Positions 1 through 6,818 are shown, counted from the stretch's first letter. The stretch is DNA of 14,085 bases from JBFWQM01 sp050249455 (GCA_050249455.1 JBFWQM010000147.1:1-14085), one strand, 5' to 3'. The notes: generated by a model not told the origin, from the letters alone. A program made the numbers and translations.

Positions 1-729
1 CAGGACATCGAGTTCGCCTATGGCGGCACCGAGAATTTCGCCGGCAAGCCGCATCCCGACCTGCGCCTGGTCGCGGCGGCCTTCCCGCTCGTGCTCGGGC
101 TCGCGGTGCCGGCCGACTCGCCGGCCAGGACGGTCGCGGACGTGAAGGGCCTGCGCGTCGGTACCGGCTACGCGGCGATGTTCGTCACCCTGTACAACCA
201 GGACGCCATGCTGGCGACCGGCGGCGTCACGACGGCGCAGATGGTCTCGGTGCCGGTGCCGAACCAGCCGAAGGGCGTCGAGGCGCTGGGCGAGGGCCGC
301 GTCGACGTCGCCGTCACCGGGCTGACCACCGGCCTCGCGCGCGAGGCGCACGCCAGGCTGCAGAGCCGCGGCGGCATCCGTTACCTGTCGCTGCCGCAGA
401 CGCCCGAGGCGGTCGCCGCCATGCGGAAGGTGATCCGCCGCGCGTACCTGCACACCTATGCGCCGGATCCGGCGACGCCCGGCCTGGGCAGCGGGACCAC
501 CGCGATGCATCTGACCGTTTTCATGATCACGCATGCGAAGATGGATCCGGAGACCGTGTACCGGATCGCCAGGCTGCTGCACGCGAGCAAGCCCGCGCTG
601 GCGGAGGCGACGCCGACCCTGCAGCAGTTCGACCCGGCCTTCATGGCGGAGGCGCACGTCGTGCCATACCATCCCGGCGCCATCCGCTTCTATCAGGAAA
701 CCGGCCAGTGGCCGGCGCGCGAGCGCTAG
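1..729 (+). CDS. TAXI-family TRAP transporter solute-binding protein, 3' part
   Basis: The frame is open from base 1 to the TAG at 727-729, giving 242 residues; the start and signal peptide lie left of the window. A GTG at 91 is an internal Val, because homologous-looking sequence (FAYGGTENFAG) precedes it. TAXI proteins are periplasmic receptors that hand a ligand, often glutamate or another carboxylate, to a TRAP permease. The family signs are the VADVKGLRVGTG segment near residue 48, which resembles the hinge and ligand region, and the C-terminal VVPYHPGAIRFYQETGQW, the usual TAXI ending. TAXI receptors normally pair with a fused DctQM permease, and none is visible here, so it may lie to the left. 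The DctQ at 5666-6271 is probably not its partner, being far away and of the unfused type. The ligand cannot be read from the sequence. The family call is firm. Confidence 0.85.
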   Translation, partial: QDIEFAYGGTENFAGKPHPDLRLVAAAFPLVLGLAVPADSPARTVADVKGLRVGTGYAAMFVTLYNQDAMLATGGVTTAQMVSVPVPNQPKGVEALGEGRVDVAVTGLTTGLAREAHARLQSRGGIRYLSLPQTPEAVAAMRKVIRRAYLHTYAPDPATPGLGSGTTAMHLTVFMITHAKMDPETVYRIARLLHASKPALAEATPTLQQFDPAFMAEAHVVPYHPGAIRFYQETGQWPARER

Positions 730-749
730 CGCCACGCCCGATACAAAAC

Positions 750-773
750 GGGGGCGGCCGCGCGGCCGCCCCC
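750..773. terminator. 24-base perfect palindrome between convergent genes, likely bidirectional terminator
   Basis: A perfect GC-only inverted repeat (left arm GGGGGCGGCCGC) lies between the TAXI stop at 729 and the minus-strand ABC receptor stop at 790. Read leftward it is followed by GTTTTGTAT, a short U-rich tract, so it best serves the minus-strand gene. Read rightward there is no T-run, so termination in that direction would rest on the stem alone. Confidence 0.6.
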
Positions 774-789
774 GCGGGCCATCACCGGG

Positions 790-1812
790 CTACTTCCACG
801 AGTCCCAGGAAGCCTTGACGAAGCCGTCGTCGATGAACTTCGACATCGCCGGCACCGGCGGCGCGATGTCCTCGAATTCGATCAGCGCATCGGTCATCTG
901 CTTGTAGGCCGCCGGGCTGAACTGGCCGTTCGGACTGAACGCCTTCACGTCGCGGATGAAGAAGTCGTAGGTCGGCTCCGCGTCCTCCTTCTTCGCGTTC
1001 GAATACTTCACCAGGATATCGACCGCGGCGGCGCGGTTTGCGGGATCGTACAGCCAGCGGATCGCGCGACCGTAGGACGCGACGTAGCCGTTCAGCGCCT
1101 CCTTGTTCTTTTCCGCCCAGGCGTTGTTTACCGCCATCACGGTGAACGGGAAGTCCGGCAGCACCTTGTTGATGTAGCCGAGGTTGGTGAATCCCTGCTG
1201 CTCGGCACGGTAGGTGAACGGCGGGAACAGGATGGTGGCGTCGGCGCCTCCGGACACCAGCGCGGCGAAACGCGCCGGAGTCGCCTTGGCGTAGATGTAG
1301 TTCATGTCCTTCGCGGTGACGCCGCCCGGCTTGGTCAATGCCTCGACATAGATCAGCGTCACGTCCTTGGTGCCACCGACGCTGACCGTCTTGCCCTTCA
1401 GGTCGGCGACGGTCTTGATCTCCTTCTTGGCGTAGACGCCATAGGGGGGAACGCCGACGCAGTTGATGATGATCTTCTCCGGCGCGCCCTTGTTGATCGC
1501 GCGCATGAAGTCCGGGAAGCCGCTGTAGCTCAGCTGCAAGTCGCCGGAGGCAAGCTCCTGTGCGCCGCCCGAACCGCCGCGGGTGGCGATCAGCTCGTGC
1601 TCGATCCCCTTCTCCTTGAACCAGCCCTTGTCCTGCGCGACGTATTCCGGCCATTGCAGGGCACCATGGCTGACCATGCCCTGGACGATCTTCGTGGCCG
1701 CCGAAGCCGCCGTCGCGCCGACGCCGAACAGCAAGGCCGAAACGCACGTCGCCGCCATTATGCGGGCAGCGCGCTCGGTCCGCCGCCGCGACTGTTTGAG
1801 CAATCTCGTCAT
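790..1812 (-). CDS. ABC transporter substrate-binding protein, NMT1/SsuA-like
   Basis: The product is 340 residues. The start is the ATG at 1812, because GGAGGA sits 5 bases upstream; longer readings in this frame have no ribosome site. The N-terminus is a classic Sec signal: RRRTERAAR, then a hydrophobic run at 18-35, with likely cleavage after ASA near residue 38. The mature part starts TKIVQGM and carries PEYVAQDKGWFKEKGIEHELI, the pattern near the N-terminus of NMT1/SsuA/TauA-type periplasmic receptors. GGSGGAQELASGDLQLSYSG and IKTVADLKGKTVSVGG also fit that fold. It probably binds a small organic ligand and delivers it to the divergently encoded permease and ATPase at 1965-3603. Sulfonate, taurine, nitrate and pyrimidine-precursor receptors all share this fold, so the ligand is open. 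The gene diverges from its transporter partners across 152 bases, where shared control is likely. Confidence 0.9.
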   Translation of the reverse strand: MTRLLKQSRRRTERAARIMAATCVSALLFGVGATAASAATKIVQGMVSHGALQWPEYVAQDKGWFKEKGIEHELIATRGGSGGAQELASGDLQLSYSGFPDFMRAINKGAPEKIIINCVGVPPYGVYAKKEIKTVADLKGKTVSVGGTKDVTLIYVEALTKPGGVTAKDMNYIYAKATPARFAALVSGGADATILFPPFTYRAEQQGFTNLGYINKVLPDFPFTVMAVNNAWAEKNKEALNGYVASYGRAIRWLYDPANRAAAVDILVKYSNAKKEDAEPTYDFFIRDVKAFSPNGQFSPAAYKQMTDALIEFEDIAPPVPAMSKFIDDGFVKASWDSWK

Positions 1813-1964
1813 CGGTGTCCTCCATTTTTTTTCGTGCGGTTCGTGCCGACCCGAACGAGCATGCGCCGTCGCGGCGGACCGGACAAGCCCGGCGGACATT
1901 CCGGCTTGCGCACCGGACGCTGCGATGCAAGCCTGGGCCGCGATCGAGACGACCGGGGCGATTA
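1813..1964. promoter_or_regulatory. Divergent intergenic region of the ABC system
   Basis: These 152 bases separate the outward-facing receptor and permease genes and must hold both promoters. Visible items are the eight-base A/T run at 1825-1832, a CAAGCC...GGCTTG inverted repeat (1884-1889 and 1903-1908), and CCGGAC words on both sides of it. I could not pick convincing -35/-10 boxes for either side, and no regulator gene lies next to it. Confidence 0.35.
1818..1823 (-). promoter_or_regulatory. Shine-Dalgarno site deciding the ABC receptor start
   Basis: GGAGGA on the minus strand lies 5 bases before the ATG at 1812 and is preceded by a run of eight A (1825-1832), the kind of A-rich leader that favours initiation. 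It rules out the longer N-terminal readings that begin further upstream in the same frame. Confidence 0.75.
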
Positions 1965-2816
1965 ATGGGCAGGAACATGCTCAGCGGCGCGGCGAGCGCG
2001 ACGGCGGCGGAAGGCGCCTCGCTGTCGATGGAATCAGTCCAGCGGGCGCGCCGGCGCGCGCGCGCAACCGAGATGGCGCGCGCGCAGGCGACCGCCTGGA
2101 TTTCCGTGTTCGCCGGCCTCGCCGCCTGGGAGGTGGTCGGCCGCTACTTCGTCAAGAACGAGCTGTTCCTGGCGACGCCGCTGCAGGCCTTGGATACCAT
2201 CATCCTCCTGTGGCGCACCGGCGAGCTCCAGCGGCATGCCTGGGTCAGCTTTCAGGAATTCGCCATCGGCTTCGTCATCGCGTGCGCATTCGGCATCGTG
2301 CTCGGACTCCTGATCGCCTCATTCCGCCGCGTGGCCGATGCAATGAACCCCTGGGTCGCCGGCCTCTATGCGACGCCGATCGTCGCCATCGCGCCGCTGT
2401 TCATCCTGTGGTTCGGCATCGGCATCTGGTCGAAGGTGGCGGTGGTAATCTCGCTGGTGATCTTTCCCGTCATCATCAACACTGAGGTCGGCGTGCGCTC
2501 GGTCGACCGCCAACTCGTCGAGGCCGTGCGCGCGTTCGGCGCCAGCCGGATGCAGATATTCCTCAAGGTGTCGCTACCGGCGGCGACGCCGTTCATCCTC
2601 GCCGGTGTCCGGCTGGGCATCGGCCGCGGCCTGATCGGCGTGGTGGTCGGCGAGGTGTTCGGCGCCCGCGCCGGCCTCGGCTTCATGATCATCCAGTCGG
2701 CGGAGGTGTTCGACATGCCGCGCATCTTCGCCGGCATCCTGGTACTGGCGGTCGCGGGCATCGCGCTGACCGCGGCGTTCCGCTGGCTGGAAACCAGGCT
2801 CGTGCCGTGGAGCTGA
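1965..2816 (+). CDS. ABC transporter permease, SsuC/TauC type (BPD_transp_1)
   Basis: The product is 283 residues if the ATG at 1965 is used (GGGG about 7 bases upstream); ATGs at 1977 and 2028 are alternatives, and the first ~40 residues are not conserved-looking. It forms the inner-membrane channel of an importer. Hydrophobic segments are seen near 44-58, 99-119, 132-152, 157-172, 222-232 and 254-271. The EAA loop that docks the ATPase is clear at about 185-207 (VEAVRAFGASRMQIFLKVSL, with the conserved EA...G spacing and the following LP). AFGASR is typical of the nitrate/sulfonate/taurine subgroup. Its stop is four bases before the ATPase start, so the two are surely cotranscribed. The receptor at 790-1812 is divergent. 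Family assignment is strong; the substrate is not readable. Confidence 0.9.
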   Translation: MGRNMLSGAASATAAEGASLSMESVQRARRRARATEMARAQATAWISVFAGLAAWEVVGRYFVKNELFLATPLQALDTIILLWRTGELQRHAWVSFQEFAIGFVIACAFGIVLGLLIASFRRVADAMNPWVAGLYATPIVAIAPLFILWFGIGIWSKVAVVISLVIFPVIINTEVGVRSVDRQLVEAVRAFGASRMQIFLKVSLPAATPFILAGVRLGIGRGLIGVVVGEVFGARAGLGFMIIQSAEVFDMPRIFAGILVLAVAGIALTAAFRWLETRLVPWS

Positions 2817-2820
2817 GGCC

Positions 2821-3603
2821 ATGAGCAAAAGCGTCAAGCTGTCCGTCCGCGGCCTGCATAAGGACTTCGACGGCCTCCTGGTGCTGAAGGACATCGCGGC
2901 CGAGATCGCCGACGGCGAGTTCATCTGCATCGTTGGTCCGTCGGGCTGCGGCAAAACGACGTTCCTGCGTATCCTGGGCGGCCTGGAAACGCCGACGAGC
3001 GGCACGCTGCTGCTCAACGGCCGGCCTTTGACCGGGATCGGCGCCGACCGCGGCTTCGTCTTCCAGTTCGACAGCCTGCTGCCGTGGCGCAACGTGTTCC
3101 GCAACGCCTTCATCGGATTGGAGATCAACGGCCGCACGGCGCCGGAGCACCGCAGCCAGACCCGGCGCCTGCTCGACCTCGTCGGACTGAAGGGCTTCGA
3201 GCGGTTCTTCCCGCGCCAGCTCTCCGGCGGCATGCGCCAGCGCGTCAACCTGGCCCGCGCGCTGGCGGTCGACCCCGAGATCCTGCTGATGGACGAGCCG
3301 TTCTCCGGCCTCGACGCGCAGACCCGCGAGATCATGCAGACCGAACTCCTTCGCATCTGGGCGGAGGGCCGCAAGACCGTCCTTTTCATAACCCATCAGA
3401 TCGACGAGGCGGTCTACCTGTCCGACCGCGTGCTGGTGTTCGGGCGGCGGCCCGGCCACATCCAGGACGTGGTCGAGATCGACCTGCCGCGGCCGCGCTC
3501 GCTCGACGTCAAGCGCGATCCGCGGTTCGTCGACTACGTCGACCGCATCTGGCGGCGGATCGAGTTCGACGTCCGCGAAAGCGTGATGGCCGGCGAGGAA
3601 TGA
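2821..3603 (+). CDS. ABC transporter ATP-binding protein, SsuB/TauB type
   Basis: The product is 260 residues, the usual length for a stand-alone importer ATPase. All nucleotide-binding motifs are intact: Walker A GPSGCGKTT at 39-47, Q-loop Gln82 in FQFDSLLPW, signature LSGGMRQR at 134-141, Walker B ILLMDEP at 154-160 followed by the D-loop SGLD, and switch His192 in ITHQ. FQ..SLLPW and the ITHQIDEAVYLSDRV stretch are characteristic of the nitrate/sulfonate/taurine ATPases. It sits on the cytoplasmic face and powers the permease encoded just upstream; the four-base gap indicates translational coupling. A 10-bp hairpin follows the stop, so this may be the last gene of its primary transcript, with the dioxygenase downstream reached by read-through. 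Confidence 0.94.
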   Translation: MSKSVKLSVRGLHKDFDGLLVLKDIAAEIADGEFICIVGPSGCGKTTFLRILGGLETPTSGTLLLNGRPLTGIGADRGFVFQFDSLLPWRNVFRNAFIGLEINGRTAPEHRSQTRRLLDLVGLKGFERFFPRQLSGGMRQRVNLARALAVDPEILLMDEPFSGLDAQTREIMQTELLRIWAEGRKTVLFITHQIDEAVYLSDRVLVFGRRPGHIQDVVEIDLPRPRSLDVKRDPRFVDYVDRIWRRIEFDVRESVMAGEE

Positions 3604-3607
3604 CATC

Positions 3608-3634
3608 CGGGGCCGGCTTGCCGGCCCCGCATTT
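3608..3634 (+). terminator. Hairpin after the ATPase gene, terminator or attenuator
   Basis: A 10-bp perfect stem (3608-3617 with 3620-3629; arm CGGGGCCGGC) closes over a two-base TT loop, so the top pair or two would open. It is followed by CATTTCGG, a weak T-run. It begins five bases after the ATPase stop and 41 bases before the dioxygenase start, so it may lower, rather than abolish, expression of the downstream gene. Confidence 0.55.
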
Positions 3635-3661
3635 CGGAGTCATCGTTGCCGGCGCGGCAGC

Positions 3662-3668
3662 GGAGGGA
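3662..3668 (+). promoter_or_regulatory. Shine-Dalgarno site deciding the dioxygenase start
   Basis: GGAGGGA stands six bases before the ATG at 3675. The same frame stays open far upstream through the ATPase gene, so this site is what fixes the dioxygenase start. Confidence 0.75.
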
Positions 3669-3674
3669 GCGGCG

Positions 3675-4508
3675 ATGGGTTACGAGACGATCACGGTTAC
3701 GCCGATGACCCCCAACATCGGCGGCCTCGTCGCCGGCATCGACCTGACCCGGCCGCTCGGGCCGGAGACGGTGCGCGAGATGCACGACGCGCTGATGCAA
3801 TACCAGGTGCTGTTCTTCCGCGGCCAGAAGCTGACCCATGAGACGCAGAAGGCGCTTGGCGCCCACTTCGGCCGGCTGCACGTCAGCGTCGGCGGCGACG
3901 GCACCAACTCGAAGCCGCTCGGCGACCATCCCGAGGTCCGCGCGCTGCATTTCGACGCAGACTCGAATTCGATCTCCGGCAACGAGACATGGCATACCGA
4001 CCAGTCGTGCCTCGAGACGCCGCCGATGGGCACCATCCTCTACATCCACACCGTGCCCCCCAAGGGCGGCGGCGACACGCTGTTCGCCAGCATGTATGCG
4101 GCCTACGACGGGCTGTCGCCCAAGATGAAGCACTACCTCGAAGGCATGACCGCGCTGCACGACGGCGCCGCCGCGTTCGCGCGGACGGCGACCAACCGGC
4201 TGCCGGTCACCGAGCAGCCGGTAATCGCCAAGCACCCGGTGACCGGGCGCCGGCTGATCTACGTCAACCCGCTCTTCACCACGCGCATGTGCGGCGTGCC
4301 GCGCGACGAAGGCGACGCGATCCTGTCCTATCTGTACCGGCACTGCGCGAACCCGGAGTTCAACGTGCGGTTCCGCTGGGAGCCGCATTCGATCGCGTTC
4401 TGGGACAATCGCTGCACGCATCACCTCGCGCTGTGGGACTACTATCCCCACACCCGCTCCGGCTTCCGCATCCAGGTCACCGGAACCGACCGGGTGATCC
4501 CGGGTTGA
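3675..4508 (+). CDS. TauD/TfdA-family Fe(II)/2-oxoglutarate-dependent dioxygenase
   Basis: The product is 277 residues, close to E. coli TauD. Such enzymes use Fe(II), O2 and 2-oxoglutarate to hydroxylate a substrate, often releasing sulfite from taurine or cleaving ether-type bonds. The iron ligands are visible: His107 and Asp109 in WHTDQS, and His250 in the WDNRCTHH motif (243-250), which aligns with WDNRxTQH of TauD. The 2-oxoglutarate-binding Arg is expected at Arg261 or Arg265 in HTRSGFRIQV. GGDTLFASMYAAYDGLS at 132-148 is another strong family stretch. The N-terminal GGLVAGIDLTRPL is also typical. It follows an ABC importer of the taurine/sulfonate group, as in tauABCD, so it probably attacks whatever that importer brings in. 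TfdA-like and other substrates remain possible, so no gene name is assigned. Confidence 0.92.
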   Translation: MGYETITVTPMTPNIGGLVAGIDLTRPLGPETVREMHDALMQYQVLFFRGQKLTHETQKALGAHFGRLHVSVGGDGTNSKPLGDHPEVRALHFDADSNSISGNETWHTDQSCLETPPMGTILYIHTVPPKGGGDTLFASMYAAYDGLSPKMKHYLEGMTALHDGAAAFARTATNRLPVTEQPVIAKHPVTGRRLIYVNPLFTTRMCGVPRDEGDAILSYLYRHCANPEFNVRFRWEPHSIAFWDNRCTHHLALWDYYPHTRSGFRIQVTGTDRVIPG

Positions 4509-4589
4509 ATTGATCCGGGGCCGTCCCGCCGCATAGGACCCTCAGCGACCTGCGGCCCGGCCGCGGCGCGTCGCAGAGAGGGACAGACC

Positions 4590-4988
4590 ATGCCTCGGAA
4601 CCGGCCCATTCATCTGCCGTGCGTCGCCGCGGCATTCGCTGCCCTGTTGACCGGCCACGGCGCCGTCGCGCAGGTGCCGCCTCCCGCGGCGCCGGGCACG
4701 CCAGCGCTGCGCGACGTCCCCTCGATGCCGGGAACCCCCTCCGTTCCGGGACTGCCGGCGGTTGAGGAGACGCCCTCGATGCCGGGCACACCCGCGGCCC
4801 CCGGCGTGCCGACGACGCCGCGCACGCCGTCCATGCCGGGAACCCCGTCGGTGCCCGGCGTGCCGCCGCTGACCGATACCCCGTCGATGCCGGGCACGCC
4901 CTCGGTACCCCTGCCGCCGGGGGTGCCGCTCACCCCGTCGATGCCGGGCTCTCCCACGGCGCCGCCGCCCTCGCTGCCGGGCCGCTAG
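4590..4988 (+). CDS. Exported proline-rich protein with five 18-residue tandem repeats
   Basis: The product is 132 residues and I do not recognise a family. GAGAGGGA precedes the ATG at a suitable distance. Residues 1-27 look like a Sec signal: a basic start (PRNR), a hydrophobic core CVAAAFAALL, and an AVA|Q cleavage site. The rest is about one-third proline, with Ser, Thr, Gly, Val and Met, and has a single Lys-free, nearly uncharged composition. The motif PSMPG(T/S)P occurs with its Ser at 45, 63, 81, 99 and 117, an exact 18-residue period, so the mature chain is essentially one repeat array and should be extended or disordered. It may be a periplasmic or surface spacer. It is short, has no catalytic motif, and follows the dioxygenase by about 80 bases. 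The signal peptide, ribosome site and preserved repeat make it a credible gene despite low complexity. Confidence 0.72.
   Translation: MPRNRPIHLPCVAAAFAALLTGHGAVAQVPPPAAPGTPALRDVPSMPGTPSVPGLPAVEETPSMPGTPAAPGVPTTPRTPSMPGTPSVPGVPPLTDTPSMPGTPSVPLPPGVPLTPSMPGSPTAPPPSLPGR
4722..4985 (+). repeat. Tandem 54-base repeat, 4.9 copies, inside the proline-rich gene
   Basis: Units start at 4722, 4776, 4830, 4884 and 4938; each begins TCGATGCCGGG or a close variant (the third with TCC) and encodes SMPG(T/S)P. The last unit is cut to 16 codons by the stop. The first ~18 bases of each unit are best kept, while the second halves drift (LPAVEETP, VPTTPRTP, VPPLTDTP, PPGVPLTP). Confidence 0.85.
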
Positions 4989-5111
4989 AGCGCTATCTGG
5001 CAAAGGTTGTCCGATTCGCCGGACGATCGGCATCGCTACGGAATGCGCGCCGGAACTGTCGCGCCGCCCGCACGTTCGCCATCAGACCCTTGCGAACGCA
5101 GAGGCGGCAGC

Positions 5112-5558
5112 ATGCAGAGCAAGCTCCTGAACGGCGGCAACGGCGGCGCGCGCACCTATGCGGTGGTGCTGGAAACCGACGAGGAAGTGATGGGCTGCCT
5201 GAAGGCGTTCGCCGACAGCGAGCGGCTGTCGGCCGCCCACTTCTCCGCGATCGGCGCCTTCAGCGATGCGGTGCTCGCCTACTTCGACTGGCAGGAGAAG
5301 AAGTACCGGCCCATCCCGGTGGACGAGCAGGTGGAGGTGGCGACGCTGACCGGCGACATCGCCATCGCGCCCGACGGGTCGCGGGCGCTCCACGTCCACC
5401 TCATCGTCGGCAGGCGCGACGGCTCGGCCCTGGCCGGCCACCTCGAGCGTGCCCACGTGCGCCCGACCCTCGAGGTCATCCTCACCGAAAGCCCCGCCCA
5501 CCTTCGCCGGGTGCACGACCCGGAAAGCGGTCTCGCGCTCATCCGTCCGGAGGGGTGA
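5112..5558 (+). CDS. PPC/DUF296-domain protein
   Basis: The product is 148 residues, one complete PPC (plant and prokaryote conserved, DUF296) domain. The start is the ATG at 5112, with GAGG eight bases upstream; an upstream ATG at 5007 would add 35 non-conserved residues. The family core is recognisable: YAVVLETDEEVMGCLKAFA, then SAAHFSAIGAFSDAVLAYFD (38-59), then LTGDIAI and ALHVHLIVGRRDGSALAGHL (92-111). His94, His96 and His110 match the three-histidine cluster that binds metal in bacterial and archaeal members. In plants the domain accompanies an AT-hook DNA-binding motif; here there is no AT-hook, so a DNA role is unsupported and its function is unknown. It lies between the repeat protein and the DctQ subunit on the same strand, 124 and 107 bases apart, so cotranscription is only possible. 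Confidence 0.88.
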   Translation: MQSKLLNGGNGGARTYAVVLETDEEVMGCLKAFADSERLSAAHFSAIGAFSDAVLAYFDWQEKKYRPIPVDEQVEVATLTGDIAIAPDGSRALHVHLIVGRRDGSALAGHLERAHVRPTLEVILTESPAHLRRVHDPESGLALIRPEG

Positions 5559-5665
5559 GCGGTCCGCCGGGCCGGCCCGCGTCGCCCTTAAGGGTTGCCC
5601 CCGATTGGCACAGGACCCGCGCGCCACAACATGCGGACTCATGGCGTAACCCGCAGCCGTGGAAC

Positions 5666-6271
5666 ATGGCGCCCGAGCCCGATTCACCCGTCCGCCGTCA
5701 GGAAACCTCGCCGTTCGACCGCGCGGCGGAGTTGCTGCTGCGCGACCTGCCCCGGTTGATCATCGGCTCGCTCATCCTGGTCGGCCTCGCGATCAATTTC
5801 GCCAACGTGGTCGGACGCTACCTCTTCCTGTCGCCGATCATCTGGGCCGAGGAAATCCTCATCTACATCATGGTGTGGTGCGTCTTCATCGGTGTCGCGC
5901 TGGTGTCCTGGGATGCACGTCACCTCAAGATGGACTTGCTGCTGTCGAAGCTCGGCCCGCGCGCGCGCCGGGTGCTGAACATCTTCATCGCCGCCACGAC
6001 GATCGCGGTCCTGTGCATCGTCATCCCGCAGTCGTGGACGGTGGTCTCGATGATGCAGCGCCTCGACCAGCGCAGCGTCGTATCGGAAATCCCGATGACG
6101 ATCCCGCACTTTGCCGTGCTGTTCGGCTTCGTGCTGATGCTGCTCGCGCTGCTGGTGCGCATCCGCGCCAACATCTCAACCTCGGCGAGCGAGCGCGAGG
6201 AGGTCGTCCAGAACCTGCGCACCGAGGACGAGCCGCCGGCGGATCCCGGCAAGCCGCTGCCGCCGCACTGA
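5666..6271 (+). CDS. TRAP transporter small membrane subunit DctQ
   Basis: The product is 201 residues, within the DctQ range. Four membrane segments are visible near 31-52, 59-80, 104-126 and 146-165. NVVGRYLF...IIWAEEILIYIMVWCVFIG (47-76) is the family signature, and ARHLKMDLL (84-92) matches the conserved loop after the second segment. The tail from about 170 is charged, then proline-rich. DctQ pairs with the large DctM channel in the inner membrane and needs a periplasmic receptor. Here no DctM follows: the next gene is on the other strand and converges. The start ATG at 5666 has only GTGGA upstream, but no better start fits. It could be a solitary remnant, or serve a DctM encoded elsewhere. 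Its frame also stays open upstream through the PPC gene, which is not coding in that frame. Confidence 0.9.
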   Translation: MAPEPDSPVRRQETSPFDRAAELLLRDLPRLIIGSLILVGLAINFANVVGRYLFLSPIIWAEEILIYIMVWCVFIGVALVSWDARHLKMDLLLSKLGPRARRVLNIFIAATTIAVLCIVIPQSWTVVSMMQRLDQRSVVSEIPMTIPHFAVLFGFVLMLLALLVRIRANISTSASEREEVVQNLRTEDEPPADPGKPLPPH

Positions 6272-6294
6272 CCTCTCCGGGCGCCGCGCGCCAG

Positions 6295-6316
6295 GCGCCG
6301 GCCCCTCTGCCGGCGC
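6295..6316. terminator. GC-rich hairpin between convergent genes
   Basis: An 8-bp perfect stem (GCGCCGGC at 6295-6302 with 6309-6316) and a CCCTCT loop lie between the DctQ stop at 6271 and the minus-strand stop at 6360. Neither side has a T-run, so it could be a stem-only bidirectional terminator or just a by-product of high GC. Confidence 0.35.
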
Positions 6317-6359
6317 GGCGCCGAAAGCCAACGCCTGCCCCTATAGCCCGTGCAACCCG

Positions 6360-6812
6360 CTATCGGCGCGGATCGATCGCGATCACGACGAAACGGCCGT
6401 CGGGCGTCTCGTCGCGGTCGCCGCCCTCTTCGACGCAGCGGAACGGATACTCGCCGGCGGCGGGCGAGCGGAAGCTTAGCCGTGCCGTGCTGCGCGATTC
6501 CGCCGTCACGACGCGGCCCGACGGCACGCCGGTCGACGCGCGGCCGGGCGGCGGATGCGGATCGGACACGAGGACACTCGACTCGAACCGGATCGCGCGG
6601 TCGGTCCGGTTCACCACGTTCAGGCTGAAGGCCTGGCGCGCGGGCAGCCGCGCGACCGTCGGCCGGCACTCGACGCGCCCCTCGCGCAGCTCGGCCGTCA
6701 ATTCGACGGGAATGGGCGCCGCAGGAACCCCAGCGGTCTGGGCATCAGCGCGCACCGCGGCACCCGCAAGCGCAAGGCCAAGGAGCATGCCGGGAAGACC
6801 GCGCGTCATCAT
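6360..6812 (-). CDS. Exported small protein with degenerate cupredoxin-like domain
   Basis: The product is 150 residues from the ATG at 6812, which has GAGG six bases upstream; a GTG at 6824 adds four residues but has no ribosome site. The signal peptide is clear: MMTRGLPGMLLGLALAGAAVRADAQ, with cleavage after ADA. The mature part reads like a single beta-sandwich: FSLNVVNRTDRAIRFESSVL near 61-80 and ARLSFRSPAAGEYPFRCVEEGG near 110-131, the layout of Cupredoxin_1/EfeO-type domains. A single Cys remains in YPFRC, but I see no His or Met ligands near it, so copper binding is doubtful. It lies alone between two convergent or tandem units; its nearest same-strand neighbour, frc, ends 192 bases upstream. 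The fold call is tentative; export is well supported. Confidence 0.7.
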   Translation of the reverse strand: MMTRGLPGMLLGLALAGAAVRADAQTAGVPAAPIPVELTAELREGRVECRPTVARLPARQAFSLNVVNRTDRAIRFESSVLVSDPHPPPGRASTGVPSGRVVTAESRSTARLSFRSPAAGEYPFRCVEEGGDRDETPDGRFVVIAIDPRR

Positions 6813-6818
6813 GGGCCG

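Noticed and set aside
782..1978. A longer minus-strand frame overlapping the ABC receptor, including an ATG at 1825 inside its leader
   Set aside because: It is out of frame with the receptor and gives an Arg/Gly-rich chain with no family motif. The ATG merely overlaps the ribosome site of the real gene.
3084..3674. A 197-residue N-terminal extension of the dioxygenase frame
   Set aside because: It overlaps the intact ATPase gene in another frame and crosses the hairpin. The ribosome site at 3662 and the TauD length both point to the start at 3675.
4610..4957. A minus-strand open frame of 115 codons reading as a collagen-like Gly-X-Y chain (GTPGAAGVPGIEG and similar)
   Set aside because: It is the antisense of the proline repeats: CCN/GGN-rich repeats give Gly/Pro-rich frames on the other strand. 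It has no signal peptide, while the plus frame has a signal, a ribosome site and a clean repeat register.
5009..5024. A small GTCCG/CGGAC hairpin between the repeat protein and PPC genes
   Set aside because: A five-base stem without a following T-run is too weak to call a terminator or riboswitch.
5568..5579. A 12-base palindrome (CGGGCCGGCCCG) after the PPC gene
   Set aside because: It allows only a four-base stem with no T-run, and such GC palindromes are common at this base composition, so it is not called a terminator.
1..6271. Possible TRAP system pairing the TAXI receptor at the left edge with the DctQ at 5666
   Set aside because: TAXI receptors usually work with fused DctQM permeases. 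The two genes are 5 kb apart, with an ABC system and other genes between them.
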